15,667 nt of DNA from Promethearchaeota archaeon (GTDB lineage Archaea > Asgardarchaeota > Lokiarchaeia > Sigyniarchaeales > SOKP01), in contig JAUWNA010000013.1 in the NCBI GenBank assembly GCA_030612905.1, positions 1 through 15,667 of the forward strand, given 5' to 3'. This document shows, in pieces, positions 7,221 to 14,473 of this stretch; the stretch's first letter is position 1, and every line of letters starts with the position of its first letter. The notes beneath the pieces are model-generated. The model was given only the letters and a program-made list of their open reading frames with translations, was not told where the DNA came from and did no database searches. Both the position numbers and the translations under genes were made by a program.

Positions 7221-7838
7221 ATGGAAGTTTTGGAATTGAAACCAGTAAAAAATAAAAAAATAATAGCGTATATGTCCTCAAAAGAAAATGGCAGGTATTT
7301 TCAAAATAAAGATACATCAAAATTAACCGATTTTCTCAAAAAGAAAGATGTTAATTTTGTTACCGTAGATTTTCAAGTAAATATGAAGGAATTTAAGAAA
7401 ACGCCTTTTGCACAAACATTAGATAAACTTGGAATACCATATATTCAAGTAGATATCCCAGATTATGCAATGGGATATCTTTACGAAGAGATTGTTGAAA
7501 AACAAGAACTTCAAAATGAATTATTTGAAGAATACGACAATATGAGTGATAAAGAATCGTTCAAAGGACAAAGTCTAAAAAATTGGATTGACATGTTAAG
7601 CGAAGAAATTCAAGAAAGAGAGATTTTTTTAAGCTTAAAGCTAAGACCACAGTGGATCGTAAAAAAAATGTTAGATTTTGCGAATCATTTTGAAAATGAA
7701 TTAGTTTCTTTTGTACATTTTGTTCAAGAGGATATTTGCGAGGATATATGCCCTCAAGTCGTAGCAAATTTAAGAGATTTGAGAGTAAAAGTAATTTCCT
7801 ATACTAAAAAACATACAATTCAAAATATTATATTTTAA
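7221..7838 (+). CDS. Uncharacterised protein, first of two tandem paralogues
   Basis: This is a 205-residue cytosolic protein of unknown function, related to the next gene. Both begin with an EVLELKP motif followed by a basic stretch, then have a helix, an alpha/beta segment with LxxKxGI and a DI motif (here LDKLGIPYIQVDIPD), and a long acidic helical segment. The C-terminal half contains VSFVHFVQ and a CEDIC pair near residues 173-177 that the paralogue lacks. GTG at 7209 could open the frame 12 bases earlier, but it overlaps the GAGGTG ribosome-binding site (7206-7211). The ATG at 7221, nine bases after it, is preferred. The gene is divergent from hdrA and shares the 6899-7220 regulatory region. 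No signal peptide or membrane segment is seen. No enzyme family is recognised. Confidence 0.75.
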   Translation: MEVLELKPVKNKKIIAYMSSKENGRYFQNKDTSKLTDFLKKKDVNFVTVDFQVNMKEFKKTPFAQTLDKLGIPYIQVDIPDYAMGYLYEEIVEKQELQNELFEEYDNMSDKESFKGQSLKNWIDMLSEEIQEREIFLSLKLRPQWIVKKMLDFANHFENELVSFVHFVQEDICEDICPQVVANLRDLRVKVISYTKKHTIQNIIF

Positions 7839-7862
7839 TTAAAAAAAAGGAGTTAAAAAAAT

Positions 7863-8594
7863 ATGCCAGAAGTATTAGAATTAAAGCCATTAAAAGATAA
7901 GCATTTAAAGCTTATCATGGTAGAAAGTGAGTTTCCAATAGATTGGTGGTTCGAAGTTCCTAAAGAAAAAAAGGAAGATTTGCTATGGTCTTTACATCTT
8001 ATTAGTAAAGAATACCTTCAGCTCATCGATGGTTTAATAGAGAAATATTCACCTGATTTTGCTTTAGAAGAAAAACCTAATTTTTGGGATGACCCATTAA
8101 ACCCTAACGATCCTCTAAAAACCTTATTCAAAAAGAAAGGAATTCGATTTAAACATGCTGATATCTCTGAAAATGCGGAATTCTATCTTTCTGCAGCGTT
8201 GGATGAACACAGAGGTATGCTACAGACACTTGAAGAGCGAATCAAAGAGATAATTACTGAAAATGGGGGTGTTCCTTCCGAGGATGAACTCTTCCAACAA
8301 TTAGTTTTATGGAAGGAATATCTCAAAAATGATTATGACTCACAAGAAGATGAAATTCGATATAAAGTTAGAGAAGCTTGGATGATGATGAATACTTTAA
8401 ACCTTGCAAAGGAGATTAAAGGGAAAAAATTAAAGGGTTTATTCATTTGCGATTTAAGGCACTTTGAAGGCCTAGATAAGTTAGCAAACGATTTAGGCAT
8501 CGATACAGAACAGATTAAAATCAAAAGGACTATTAAAACTGCAGAAATCGAAAAAGAGTATGAAGAAGAGGTAGAAGTTGAGATATCTAAATAA
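7863..8594 (+). CDS. Uncharacterised protein, second tandem paralogue (weak TraB-like flavour)
   Basis: This 243-residue protein starts at ATG 25 bases after the previous gene, behind AAGGAG, so the two are probably one operon. It shares the EVLELKP start, the DFALEEKP segment, LKTLFKKKGIRFKHADISENA and a long helix with the upstream gene. Later it has REAWMMMNTLNLAKEI followed by a hydrophobic GLFICDLRH strand. That arrangement faintly recalls TraB/PrgY or erythromycin-esterase-like folds, but no catalytic motif is clear. The last 20 residues are almost all charged (EKEYEEEVEVE). It sits 53 bases upstream of the MtdB-like gene, which hints at a role near C1 metabolism only by position. Confidence 0.78.
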   Translation: MPEVLELKPLKDKHLKLIMVESEFPIDWWFEVPKEKKEDLLWSLHLISKEYLQLIDGLIEKYSPDFALEEKPNFWDDPLNPNDPLKTLFKKKGIRFKHADISENAEFYLSAALDEHRGMLQTLEERIKEIITENGGVPSEDELFQQLVLWKEYLKNDYDSQEDEIRYKVREAWMMMNTLNLAKEIKGKKLKGLFICDLRHFEGLDKLANDLGIDTEQIKIKRTIKTAEIEKEYEEEVEVEISK

Positions 8595-8604
8595 TTTTTT
8601 TTTT
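8595..8604 (+). terminator. T-tract after the paralogue pair
   Basis: Ten consecutive T residues follow the stop codon immediately. Archaeal transcription often ends at such tracts without a hairpin, so the paralogue operon may end here. Read-through into the dehydrogenase gene remains possible. Confidence 0.4.
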
Positions 8605-8620
8605 GTTATAATTTCTATGA

Positions 8621-8629
8621 TTTTTATAG
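8621..8629 (+). promoter_or_regulatory. Putative TATA box of the mtdB-like gene
   Basis: TTTTTATAG lies about 20-27 bases before the ATG at 8648. A start site at the usual distance would fall at or next to the start codon, so the transcript may be leaderless. This agrees with the lack of a spaced ribosome-binding site, since only GTGAG touches the ATG. Confidence 0.3.
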
Positions 8630-8647
8630 TTTAACTAACAATGTGAG

Positions 8648-9661
8648 ATGAGAAAAATTACTCAAAATAATGAAATTGGAAATAAAATTGAAAGTATTCT
8701 TGGTAAAAAATCAATAATAGAATTGACGCCAATTAAAATAAAGAAAAAAGATACTTCAGATAAGATTTGTTATTTTTTTGACACGGATGATAACGCTTCT
8801 CCGTTTGACATTAACATGGCTTACGACGCTGGATTTGATATTGTTGTACCAATAAGTAGAATGACAGTGGATCAAGTTCCTAAACTTGTCCAGGATGCTA
8901 TATTTTCACGTAAACCTAAAGCACCTACAACATTTTTTATAGGGGGATCTAATGTAAAGGAGGGGGAAAAAATTGCTAAGAAAGTCATTGAATCCTTAGT
9001 ACCTCCATTTGAATGTCCCGTAATAATAGATCCAAGGGGTTCTCATACTACTGCTTCTGCAGTTGTAGCTAAGACTTTATACGATGCAAAAAATATCCAT
9101 AAAATTAGTGATTTAAAAGGAGAAAAAGTCGTAATCTATGGGGCAGGCCCAGTTGCCAGAATTGCTGCCATATTAGCAGCAAGAGAAGGGTTGAATACAA
9201 TTTTAGTTGAAACTTGGGATAAATCGAACGAAGAATTTATAAAAAATCTTGCTAAAGAAGTAACTGAAGAAGCTGGGGAGAATGCAACCGAGATTAAAGG
9301 GATTTTTGCGCCTGAAAAGGAACAAAGATATGATGCTGCTAAAGATGCACTTATTATCTGGTCTTTAGCTGCTGCTGGTGTTGAGATTTTATCAAGCGAT
9401 CTAATGGAAAGGTTAGAAGGCAAGAAAATTGTAGTAGATATCAATTTAGTTCCCCCTTATGGAATTGAAGGAATAAGACCAAAACACGATAATAAAGAAA
9501 TTTATCCAGGAATTTTTGGAATCGGAGCATTAGCATTAGGTCGTTTAAAAGCAAATTCGGAGGGAGAAATATTAAAAGAAGCAACAAAAACTAAAGGTAC
9601 AAAGGTATTTGATTACAACTATGCGTTCGAAGTTGCTAAAAAATTGTTATCTAAGATGTAA
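8648..9661 (+). CDS. mtdB: MtdB-like NAD(P)-dependent methylene-H4MPT dehydrogenase
   Basis: It probably oxidises methylene-tetrahydromethanopterin to methenyl-H4MPT, or the reverse, with NAD(P). The family, MtdA/MtdB, is best known from methylotrophic bacteria. The N-terminal substrate domain shows FFDTDDNASPFDINMAYDAG (43-62), VQDAIFSRKPK (81-91), FIGGSNV (97-103) and a PPFECPVIIDP segment (119-129), all close to MtdB. The dinucleotide fold follows, with VVIYGAGPVARIAA (161-174), where the third Gly of GxGxxG is Ala. At 337 residues it is about 50 longer than bacterial MtdB, partly through a lysine-rich N-terminus of about 35 residues. The first ATG is used; an ATG at 8641 is followed at once by a stop. 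NAD versus NADP use cannot be read from the sequence. The same reaction with F420 is served by Mtd at 12493-13332. Confidence 0.88.
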   Translation: MRKITQNNEIGNKIESILGKKSIIELTPIKIKKKDTSDKICYFFDTDDNASPFDINMAYDAGFDIVVPISRMTVDQVPKLVQDAIFSRKPKAPTTFFIGGSNVKEGEKIAKKVIESLVPPFECPVIIDPRGSHTTASAVVAKTLYDAKNIHKISDLKGEKVVIYGAGPVARIAAILAAREGLNTILVETWDKSNEEFIKNLAKEVTEEAGENATEIKGIFAPEKEQRYDAAKDALIIWSLAAAGVEILSSDLMERLEGKKIVVDINLVPPYGIEGIRPKHDNKEIYPGIFGIGALALGRLKANSEGEILKEATKTKGTKVFDYNYAFEVAKKLLSKM

Positions 9662-9677
9662 ATTCTCAAATTTTTAA

Positions 9678-9686
9678 TTTTTTTTT
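9678..9686 (+). terminator. T-tract after mtdB
   Basis: Nine T residues lie 16 bases after the stop codon, in a T-rich 60-base gap before CDC48. This is a possible archaeal T-tract terminator. No hairpin was found. Confidence 0.3.
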
Positions 9687-9721
9687 ATTGATTTATTAAA
9701 ATGTTTTTAGAGGGGAATAAA

Positions 9722-11995
9722 ATGGTTGAGAATATTGATGGAATTGTAAGTAAAGTAAGGATTAAAGACGCATTCAAAGAAGACGCAGGGAGAGGTATTG
9801 TAAGAATAGACCCAGAGATAGTTTCAAATTTAAAACTTAAGGTAGGTGATGTAATTAAAATCATCCATCCTGTAGTAAATAAAAAAACTGTTGCTTCATT
9901 GTCAACCGGAAAAAATGAAGATAAAGGAAAAAAGATTATTCGTATGGACCCCTCCCTAAGGCGAAATTTAGGAGCCTCAATTGATGACCTCGTTGAAATT
10001 AAAAAAATCCATGTAGATCTTGCTAATATAATAACCTTTGCGGGGTTAGATAATTCATTAATCCCACGAGATCCTCAAGCCTTAGCTAGAAAATTAGAAA
10101 ATAGGACAGTAACAAAAGGAGATAGCTTAAGCTTCTACGCTATGGCACGCAGAATTGACCTTGTAGTCGTTAACTACACACCTAATTCTGAAGCAGTTAA
10201 AATCCGACTTGGTACAAAAATATTATTTAGTGAAAAATCAACTCAAGAAATTAACGAAATAAAAAAAAAAGAAATAGTATATGAAGGAATTAGTGACTTA
10301 GAACAGAGATTACAAGAGATTCAGGGAAAAATAACGTACGAAGATATAGGGGGCTTAGAGGATGCGATTCAAAAGATTAGAGAAATGATTGAACTACCAA
10401 TTAGACATCCTGAACTTTTTGAAAGAATTGGAATTGATCCTCCAAAAGGAGTTCTCCTCCATGGGGCTCCAGGTACGGGTAAAACCTTACTAGCAAAAGC
10501 AGTAGCTTATGAGACTGATGCCTATTTTATAAATATTAGTGGACCTGAAATAATGAGCAAATTTTTTGGTCAAAGTGAAGAAAATCTTCGAAATAGATTT
10601 GAAGAAGCAAAAAAAAACGCCCCCTCTATTATTTTTCTAGATGAATTAGATTCAATTGCTCATAAAAGGGATGAAAACAAAGGTCAAGTAGAATCAAGAG
10701 TTGTGGCTCAACTTTTATCTCTTATGGATGGTTTAGAAGGGAGAGGGGAAGTCATAGTCATTGGTGCAACGAATAAAGTAAATAATATTGATATAGCACT
10801 TAGAAGACCAGGGCGTTTTGACAGAGAAATTGAAATTAAAGTACCCGATACTAAAGGTCGCTATGAAGTTTTATTGATCCATACTCGAGGAATGCCTTTA
10901 AATGAGGATATTGATCTAAATCTTATTGCTGAAAAAACACATGGTTTTGTTGGTGCGGATATAAAATCCTTATGCAAAGAGGCAGCTATGCTTGCGATTA
11001 GGGAGATATTACCAAATATTGACTTAGATAGACCTATACCGGAAGAAATTTTAAACAAATTAATAATCAAAATGACACATTTTATTACAGCTTTAAATAG
11101 TATTGAGCCATCTGCATTAAGAGAAGTATTCGTTACACAACCATCTGAATCTTGGGAGGATATTGGCGGATTAGAAGACGCAAAGCAGCAATTAAGAGAA
11201 ATTGTTGAATGGCCATTTAAATACTCGGGGTTCTATAAGCACATGAAATCAAGACCCCCTAATGGAATTCTAATATTTGGTCTTCCTGGGACTGGTAAGA
11301 CATTAATGGCTAAAGCGCTTGCCCATGAAACAGAAGTAAATTTTATTTCAGTAAAGGGTCCTGAATTTCTATCAAAATGGGTTGGTGAAAGTGCTAAAGC
11401 TGTAAGAGAAATATTTCGAAAAGCAAGAACAGCTGCTCCTTGTATTATATTTTTTGACGAAATTGATGCTATCGCAGCAAGAAGATCAATATCCTCAAGT
11501 TCAAGGGTTATTGAACAAGTTGTAGCGCAATTTTTAACAGAAATGGATGGTTTAGAAGAATTAAAAGATGTTATTTTAATAGCGGCTACAAATAGACCCG
11601 ATATTCTAGATCCTGCCATTCTACGTTCAGGAAGATTCGGAAGGCATATAGAAGTTCCATTACCAAATAAAATATCTCGAATTAAGATATTTAAAATACA
11701 TCTCGCTAATCGTCCGATAGATAATAATATTGATATTGAAAAACTAGCAGAAAGGTTAGAAGGAAATACAGGAGCGGATATAAAAGCAATTTGCGAAGAA
11801 GCTACACTTTTGGCCATTCGCAGAAGTATCATCAACGATAATATAGATACCCAAAATCCTGATTCATATAAAAAGGTTAAAATTTCTCAAGCTGATTTTG
11901 AAAAAGCAATAGAGAAAGTACAATTAGGCGCTGATAAAGCTAAAATGGCTTATAAAGAAACTATTAATGAAACTGTCGAAGATATTTACAGATAA
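9722..11995 (+). CDS. cdc48: CDC48/VAT-type AAA+ ATPase
   Basis: This double-ring ATP-driven unfoldase delivers proteins to the archaeal proteasome. It has 757 residues from the ATG at 9722, chosen because GAGGGG (9710-9715) ends six bases before it; an ATG at 9701 would add seven residues. The N-domain (about 1-185) has the double-psi barrel with repeated (I/V)xRxDP strands. D1 has Walker A GAPGTGKT (248-255), pore loop KFFG (280-283), Walker B IIFLDELD (D307, E308) and Arg fingers R365 and R368. D2 has GLPGTGKT (520-527), KWVG (552-555) and IIFFDEID (D579, E580). Its finger region reads RSGRFGR where RPGRFDR is usual, with both Arg (638, 641) kept. Both ATPase sites look intact. The tail ends in VEDIYR with no HbYX motif. 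It is probably a single transcription unit. Confidence 0.95.
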   Translation: MVENIDGIVSKVRIKDAFKEDAGRGIVRIDPEIVSNLKLKVGDVIKIIHPVVNKKTVASLSTGKNEDKGKKIIRMDPSLRRNLGASIDDLVEIKKIHVDLANIITFAGLDNSLIPRDPQALARKLENRTVTKGDSLSFYAMARRIDLVVVNYTPNSEAVKIRLGTKILFSEKSTQEINEIKKKEIVYEGISDLEQRLQEIQGKITYEDIGGLEDAIQKIREMIELPIRHPELFERIGIDPPKGVLLHGAPGTGKTLLAKAVAYETDAYFINISGPEIMSKFFGQSEENLRNRFEEAKKNAPSIIFLDELDSIAHKRDENKGQVESRVVAQLLSLMDGLEGRGEVIVIGATNKVNNIDIALRRPGRFDREIEIKVPDTKGRYEVLLIHTRGMPLNEDIDLNLIAEKTHGFVGADIKSLCKEAAMLAIREILPNIDLDRPIPEEILNKLIIKMTHFITALNSIEPSALREVFVTQPSESWEDIGGLEDAKQQLREIVEWPFKYSGFYKHMKSRPPNGILIFGLPGTGKTLMAKALAHETEVNFISVKGPEFLSKWVGESAKAVREIFRKARTAAPCIIFFDEIDAIAARRSISSSSRVIEQVVAQFLTEMDGLEELKDVILIAATNRPDILDPAILRSGRFGRHIEVPLPNKISRIKIFKIHLANRPIDNNIDIEKLAERLEGNTGADIKAICEEATLLAIRRSIINDNIDTQNPDSYKKVKISQADFEKAIEKVQLGADKAKMAYKETINETVEDIYR

Positions 11996-12039
11996 AAAAA
12001 TTAATTATACTTGTCAAGGAAATTTTTTGAAAAATAAAA

Positions 12040-12092
12040 TTATCAATTTATCAAAAATTTTTCTTATCAAATTCTTTAAATTTATCGCTTAA
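12040..12092 (+). promoter_or_regulatory. Promoter block of the 12148 gene, copy B of a shared 53-bp element
   Basis: TTATCAA occurs at 12040, 12048 and 12064. The outer pair is 24 bases apart, as in copy A. A TATA-like TTTAAATTTA lies at 12074-12083, and the block ends with CGCTTA against AGCTTA in copy A. Transcription should start near 12107, leaving a leader of about 40 bases with AAGGTG (12136-12141) six bases before the ATG. Confidence 0.5.
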
Positions 12093-12147
12093 GAGTATTT
12101 AATTAGAAGGTATAAAAAAATTAAATAAAAATTAAAAGGTGTAGATA

Positions 12148-12399
12148 ATGGTGATAAGTTTGGTTAATGAAGTAAATAGTTTTGAAGAAAAAATCGTTTT
12201 ATCTTCTAAAAGTGAATTTATATCTGAATTTGCTCGAGGTTACTTTGAAGCGGAGATAATTGAAAAAGAAACACAATTAAATGAATATATAAATGCTTAT
12301 AATGCTATTCGTGAGAATGACTCATTTAATAGACAGTATATAGAAACTTTAATATATTTATTAAAATCTGAAATAATGGGAATCCAAAAAATGTTTTAA
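12148..12399 (+). CDS. Small acidic helical protein of unknown function
   Basis: This 83-residue protein is not recognised. After a short N-terminus it is predicted to be mostly helical, rich in Glu, Asn, Ile and Tyr, with heptad-like hydrophobic spacing (about 20-80) that suggests a coiled coil or helical hairpin. It has no Cys, no signal peptide and no membrane segment. It is judged real because it has a spaced AAGGTG ribosome-binding site, its own promoter resembling that of the 7221 gene, and a hairpin terminator over its stop codon. Position between CDC48 and Mtd gives no clear functional clue. A small regulatory or adaptor protein is possible. Confidence 0.7.
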   Translation: MVISLVNEVNSFEEKIVLSSKSEFISEFARGYFEAEIIEKETQLNEYINAYNAIRENDSFNRQYIETLIYLLKSEIMGIQKMF

Positions 12400-12420
12400 G
12401 AGGATTCCCTTAATTTTTTT
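12378..12420 (+). terminator. Hairpin plus T-tract overlapping the end of the 83-residue gene
   Basis: GGGAATCC (12378-12385) pairs perfectly with GGATTCCC (12402-12409) across a 16-base loop, followed by TTAATTTTTTT. The left arm is inside the last codons and the stop codon (12397-12399) lies in the loop. This looks like a bacterial-style intrinsic terminator. The opposite strand lacks an equally good T-tract, so it acts on the rightward transcript. Confidence 0.6.
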
Positions 12421-12492
12421 AGTACTATTACCTATTTTAAGAAAATAAAGTAAAAAAATAAGAATTTTTTAAAAAATATATTTTATTAATAA

Positions 12493-13332
12493 TTAAGCCT
12501 CTTTTTCGTGAAGCTTTCTCTTGGTTAAAAGATGTTGCTTAGAATGATGAGGCGTTCTCAATACTGTATCGTTAGACTTTTCTATTTCTCTGGCTTGTGC
12601 GCATAATTCAGCAGCTGTTTTCATCATTTCGTGAGATGCTGCTAATAAAGGCATATAATCTGCTCTATCTTTTAAAACAAAACACGCTCTTCCCGTAATC
12701 TTAGAAACTGAAGCCGCTAATTCGAAAGCTGCAATAGCTTTAGCTTGGGCGTAAGGATTTGAAAATCCTGCTGCCTCTGTAGCGTTAGTGGCTTTAATCT
12801 CGATCTGAGGCAAAGTAGGAGCCTTTCCTTCTAACATATCCATTATAACTTTATTTAATTCGTTTGTTAGTATATTAAAAACACCAGTAATAGCAAGAAC
12901 TTTTAATAGATCTGCATTGAAACAACTCATCTCGATAGTGTCTAGAAATGGACGCCTTGCTCCTATCATTGAGTCACAGCCTACTATTATATATCCCATG
13001 TTTTTTTCTTTAAATTCTTCGATAGCCTTTTTTGCTGGGGCATCAGAAACTATAATCGTAGGAATATTTCCTGCTAATTCTCTTGCTGCTTTCGGTCCTT
13101 TTAACGCCGCGTTTGGGCTGGACATTAAGATTAATTCCGGTTCAAATTCTAATAGTTTTTTCATTGTTTCTACGCATTCCTCTGGAGGGTTCATCTTCGC
13201 CCCTGAGGTAACTTCTCGCACAATTACTTTCTTAGATTCTGCCCTTTCATCCAATAAAAAAGCAAGTAATAACGAAGAACCAATTGTCCCGTTCTTAAGT
13301 ATCCCAATTTTTAAAACTTTTTCTTCACTCAT
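12493..13332 (-). CDS. mtd: F420-dependent methylene-H4MPT dehydrogenase
   Basis: It catalyses reversible methenyl-H4MPT plus F420H2 to methylene-H4MPT plus F420 in the archaeal C1 branch. It has 279 residues, the usual length. Conserved Mtd stretches follow one another: KIGILKNGTIGSS near the start, GAKMNPPEE, a SPNAALKGPKAARE segment, GYIIVGCDSMIGARRPFLD, EMSCFNADLLKVLA, GFSNPYAQAKA, then SHEMMKTAAELC and AREIEKSNDTVLRTPH near the C-terminus. The ATG at 13332 is preferred; a TTG at 13341 would add three residues. No ribosome-binding site precedes either, so a leaderless mRNA is possible. The gene is divergent from ftr across 177 AT-rich bases, consistent with joint control. TTGTCAA overlaps the start region on this strand. 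Confidence 0.95.
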   Translation of the reverse strand: MSEEKVLKIGILKNGTIGSSLLLAFLLDERAESKKVIVREVTSGAKMNPPEECVETMKKLLEFEPELILMSSPNAALKGPKAARELAGNIPTIIVSDAPAKKAIEEFKEKNMGYIIVGCDSMIGARRPFLDTIEMSCFNADLLKVLAITGVFNILTNELNKVIMDMLEGKAPTLPQIEIKATNATEAAGFSNPYAQAKAIAAFELAASVSKITGRACFVLKDRADYMPLLAASHEMMKTAAELCAQAREIEKSNDTVLRTPHHSKQHLLTKRKLHEKEA

Positions 13333-13430
13333 TTTTGACAACTTTAAATTTATTAAAAATCATAAAGATTCTATTATGAATTTCTTAAATTGATAATTAA
13401 TTAAAATTTTTAGTATTTTTTCTTAAAAAT

Positions 13431-13440
13431 TTTATATATT
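13431..13440 (+). promoter_or_regulatory. Putative TATA box of ftr
   Basis: TTTATATATT lies about 70-80 bases before the ftr ATG in the divergent mtd-ftr gap. It is preceded by TTTTTTCTTAAAAATTT, which loosely resembles the shared block of the 7221 and 12148 promoters but lacks the TCAAATTC core. Start near 13465 would leave a leader of about 45 bases with only a weak ribosome-binding site (GTTGAT). Confidence 0.35.
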
Positions 13441-13509
13441 ATTACGCTCTATTAAAATTTATAATAAATAAAAGGATTTAAATTACAAAATAGAAATGTT
13501 GATTAAAAA

Positions 13510-14421
13510 ATGGAAATAAATGGAGTAGAAATTGAAGATACTTTCTGTGAAGCGTTTGGAGCTGTTTTTACTAGAATTTTAGTAACTGCAATAAATGAAA
13601 AATGGGCGAAAATTGTTGCTCAAACCGCAACTGGTTATGGGACTTCAACAATCCACTGCGATTCAGAAGCCGGTATAGATGTATTTGTTTCTGCTGAAAA
13701 AACACCCGATAAGCGACCTGGAGTTGTATTGATGTTTTTTAAAACTAAAAAAGATAAAATGGACGGTGTTTTATTGAATAGGATGGGTCAATGTGTATTA
13801 ACATGCCCAACAACAGCTTGTTTTGACGCATTTAATGGCTCTCTTGTTCCAGAGAAAGAATTTGAAATAAAAACAGGATATAAGCTAAAATTTTTCGGTG
13901 ATAAATTTGAAGAAAAAATAGAAGGAGTTTATCCTTTTGAAGCGTGGAAAATTCCCGTTATGGACGGTGAATTTATCGTTCAAAGCACATTCAAAGTTGG
14001 AAAAGGAATCGCGGGAGGAAATTTCTTAATTTATGGTGAAACTCAAGAGGCAGCCTTAGAAGCTGCAGAAAAAGCTATTGATGCAATAAAAGATTTAGAA
14101 AATATAATAGCTCCTTTTCCTGGTGGGATCGCACGGTCTGGTTCAAAAGTAGGATCACAATATAGTTTTTTAAATGCTTCAACGAACGATCCTCTTTGTC
14201 CAACACTGCGAGGAAAAATTGAGAATTCTTTACTCGGAGAGAAAGATAATTACGTGTACGAAGTAATCCTTGACGGTGCTAATGAAGAGGTTATAAAAGA
14301 AGCTTTGAAGTTAGGGATTAAAGCAGCTGTTCAAGTCCCTGGAGTTTCAAAAATCAGTGCAGGAAATTACGGTGGTAAGCTAGGAAAATTTCAATATAGA
14401 TTATATGATATTTTAGCTTAG
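13510..14421 (+). CDS. ftr: Formylmethanofuran:H4MPT formyltransferase
   Basis: It moves the formyl group from formylmethanofuran to N5 of tetrahydromethanopterin, the second step of archaeal CO2 reduction. It has 303 residues, close to the 295-300 of methanogen enzymes. Hallmarks in order are MEINGVEIEDTFCEAF at the start, KWAKIVAQTATGYGTS, CDSEAGID, a TPDKRPGVVLMF strand, RMGQCVLTCPTT, YKLKFFGD, WKIPVMDGEFIVQ, GIAGGNF, APFPGGIARSGSKVGS, ASTNDPLCPT and the C-terminal PGVSKISAGNYGGKLG. No insertions or broken motifs are seen. It is cytosolic. Divergence from mtd puts two steps of the same branch on one regulatory region; the cyclohydrolase that would connect them (mch) is not in the window. 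Confidence 0.96.
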   Translation: MEINGVEIEDTFCEAFGAVFTRILVTAINEKWAKIVAQTATGYGTSTIHCDSEAGIDVFVSAEKTPDKRPGVVLMFFKTKKDKMDGVLLNRMGQCVLTCPTTACFDAFNGSLVPEKEFEIKTGYKLKFFGDKFEEKIEGVYPFEAWKIPVMDGEFIVQSTFKVGKGIAGGNFLIYGETQEAALEAAEKAIDAIKDLENIIAPFPGGIARSGSKVGSQYSFLNASTNDPLCPTLRGKIENSLLGEKDNYVYEVILDGANEEVIKEALKLGIKAAVQVPGVSKISAGNYGGKLGKFQYRLYDILA

Positions 14422-14473
14422 ACCACTAAAAAATAAGAAATAATGTTTTGAAAGTAAATTTAAAAAAATTCTT

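Noticed and set aside
9136..9444. Leftward 102-residue frame inside the mtdB-like gene
   Set aside because: It is a shadow of the dinucleotide-binding domain, Ser/Ala-rich with no start signal.
11233..11835. A 200-residue leftward frame inside CDC48
   Set aside because: It is exactly antisense to conserved AAA+ D2 motifs. Its low-complexity Ser/Ile/Ala content is typical of a shadow frame.
12917..13393. A 158-residue rightward frame over mtd
   Set aside because: It is antisense to well-conserved Mtd codons and has no ribosome-binding site.
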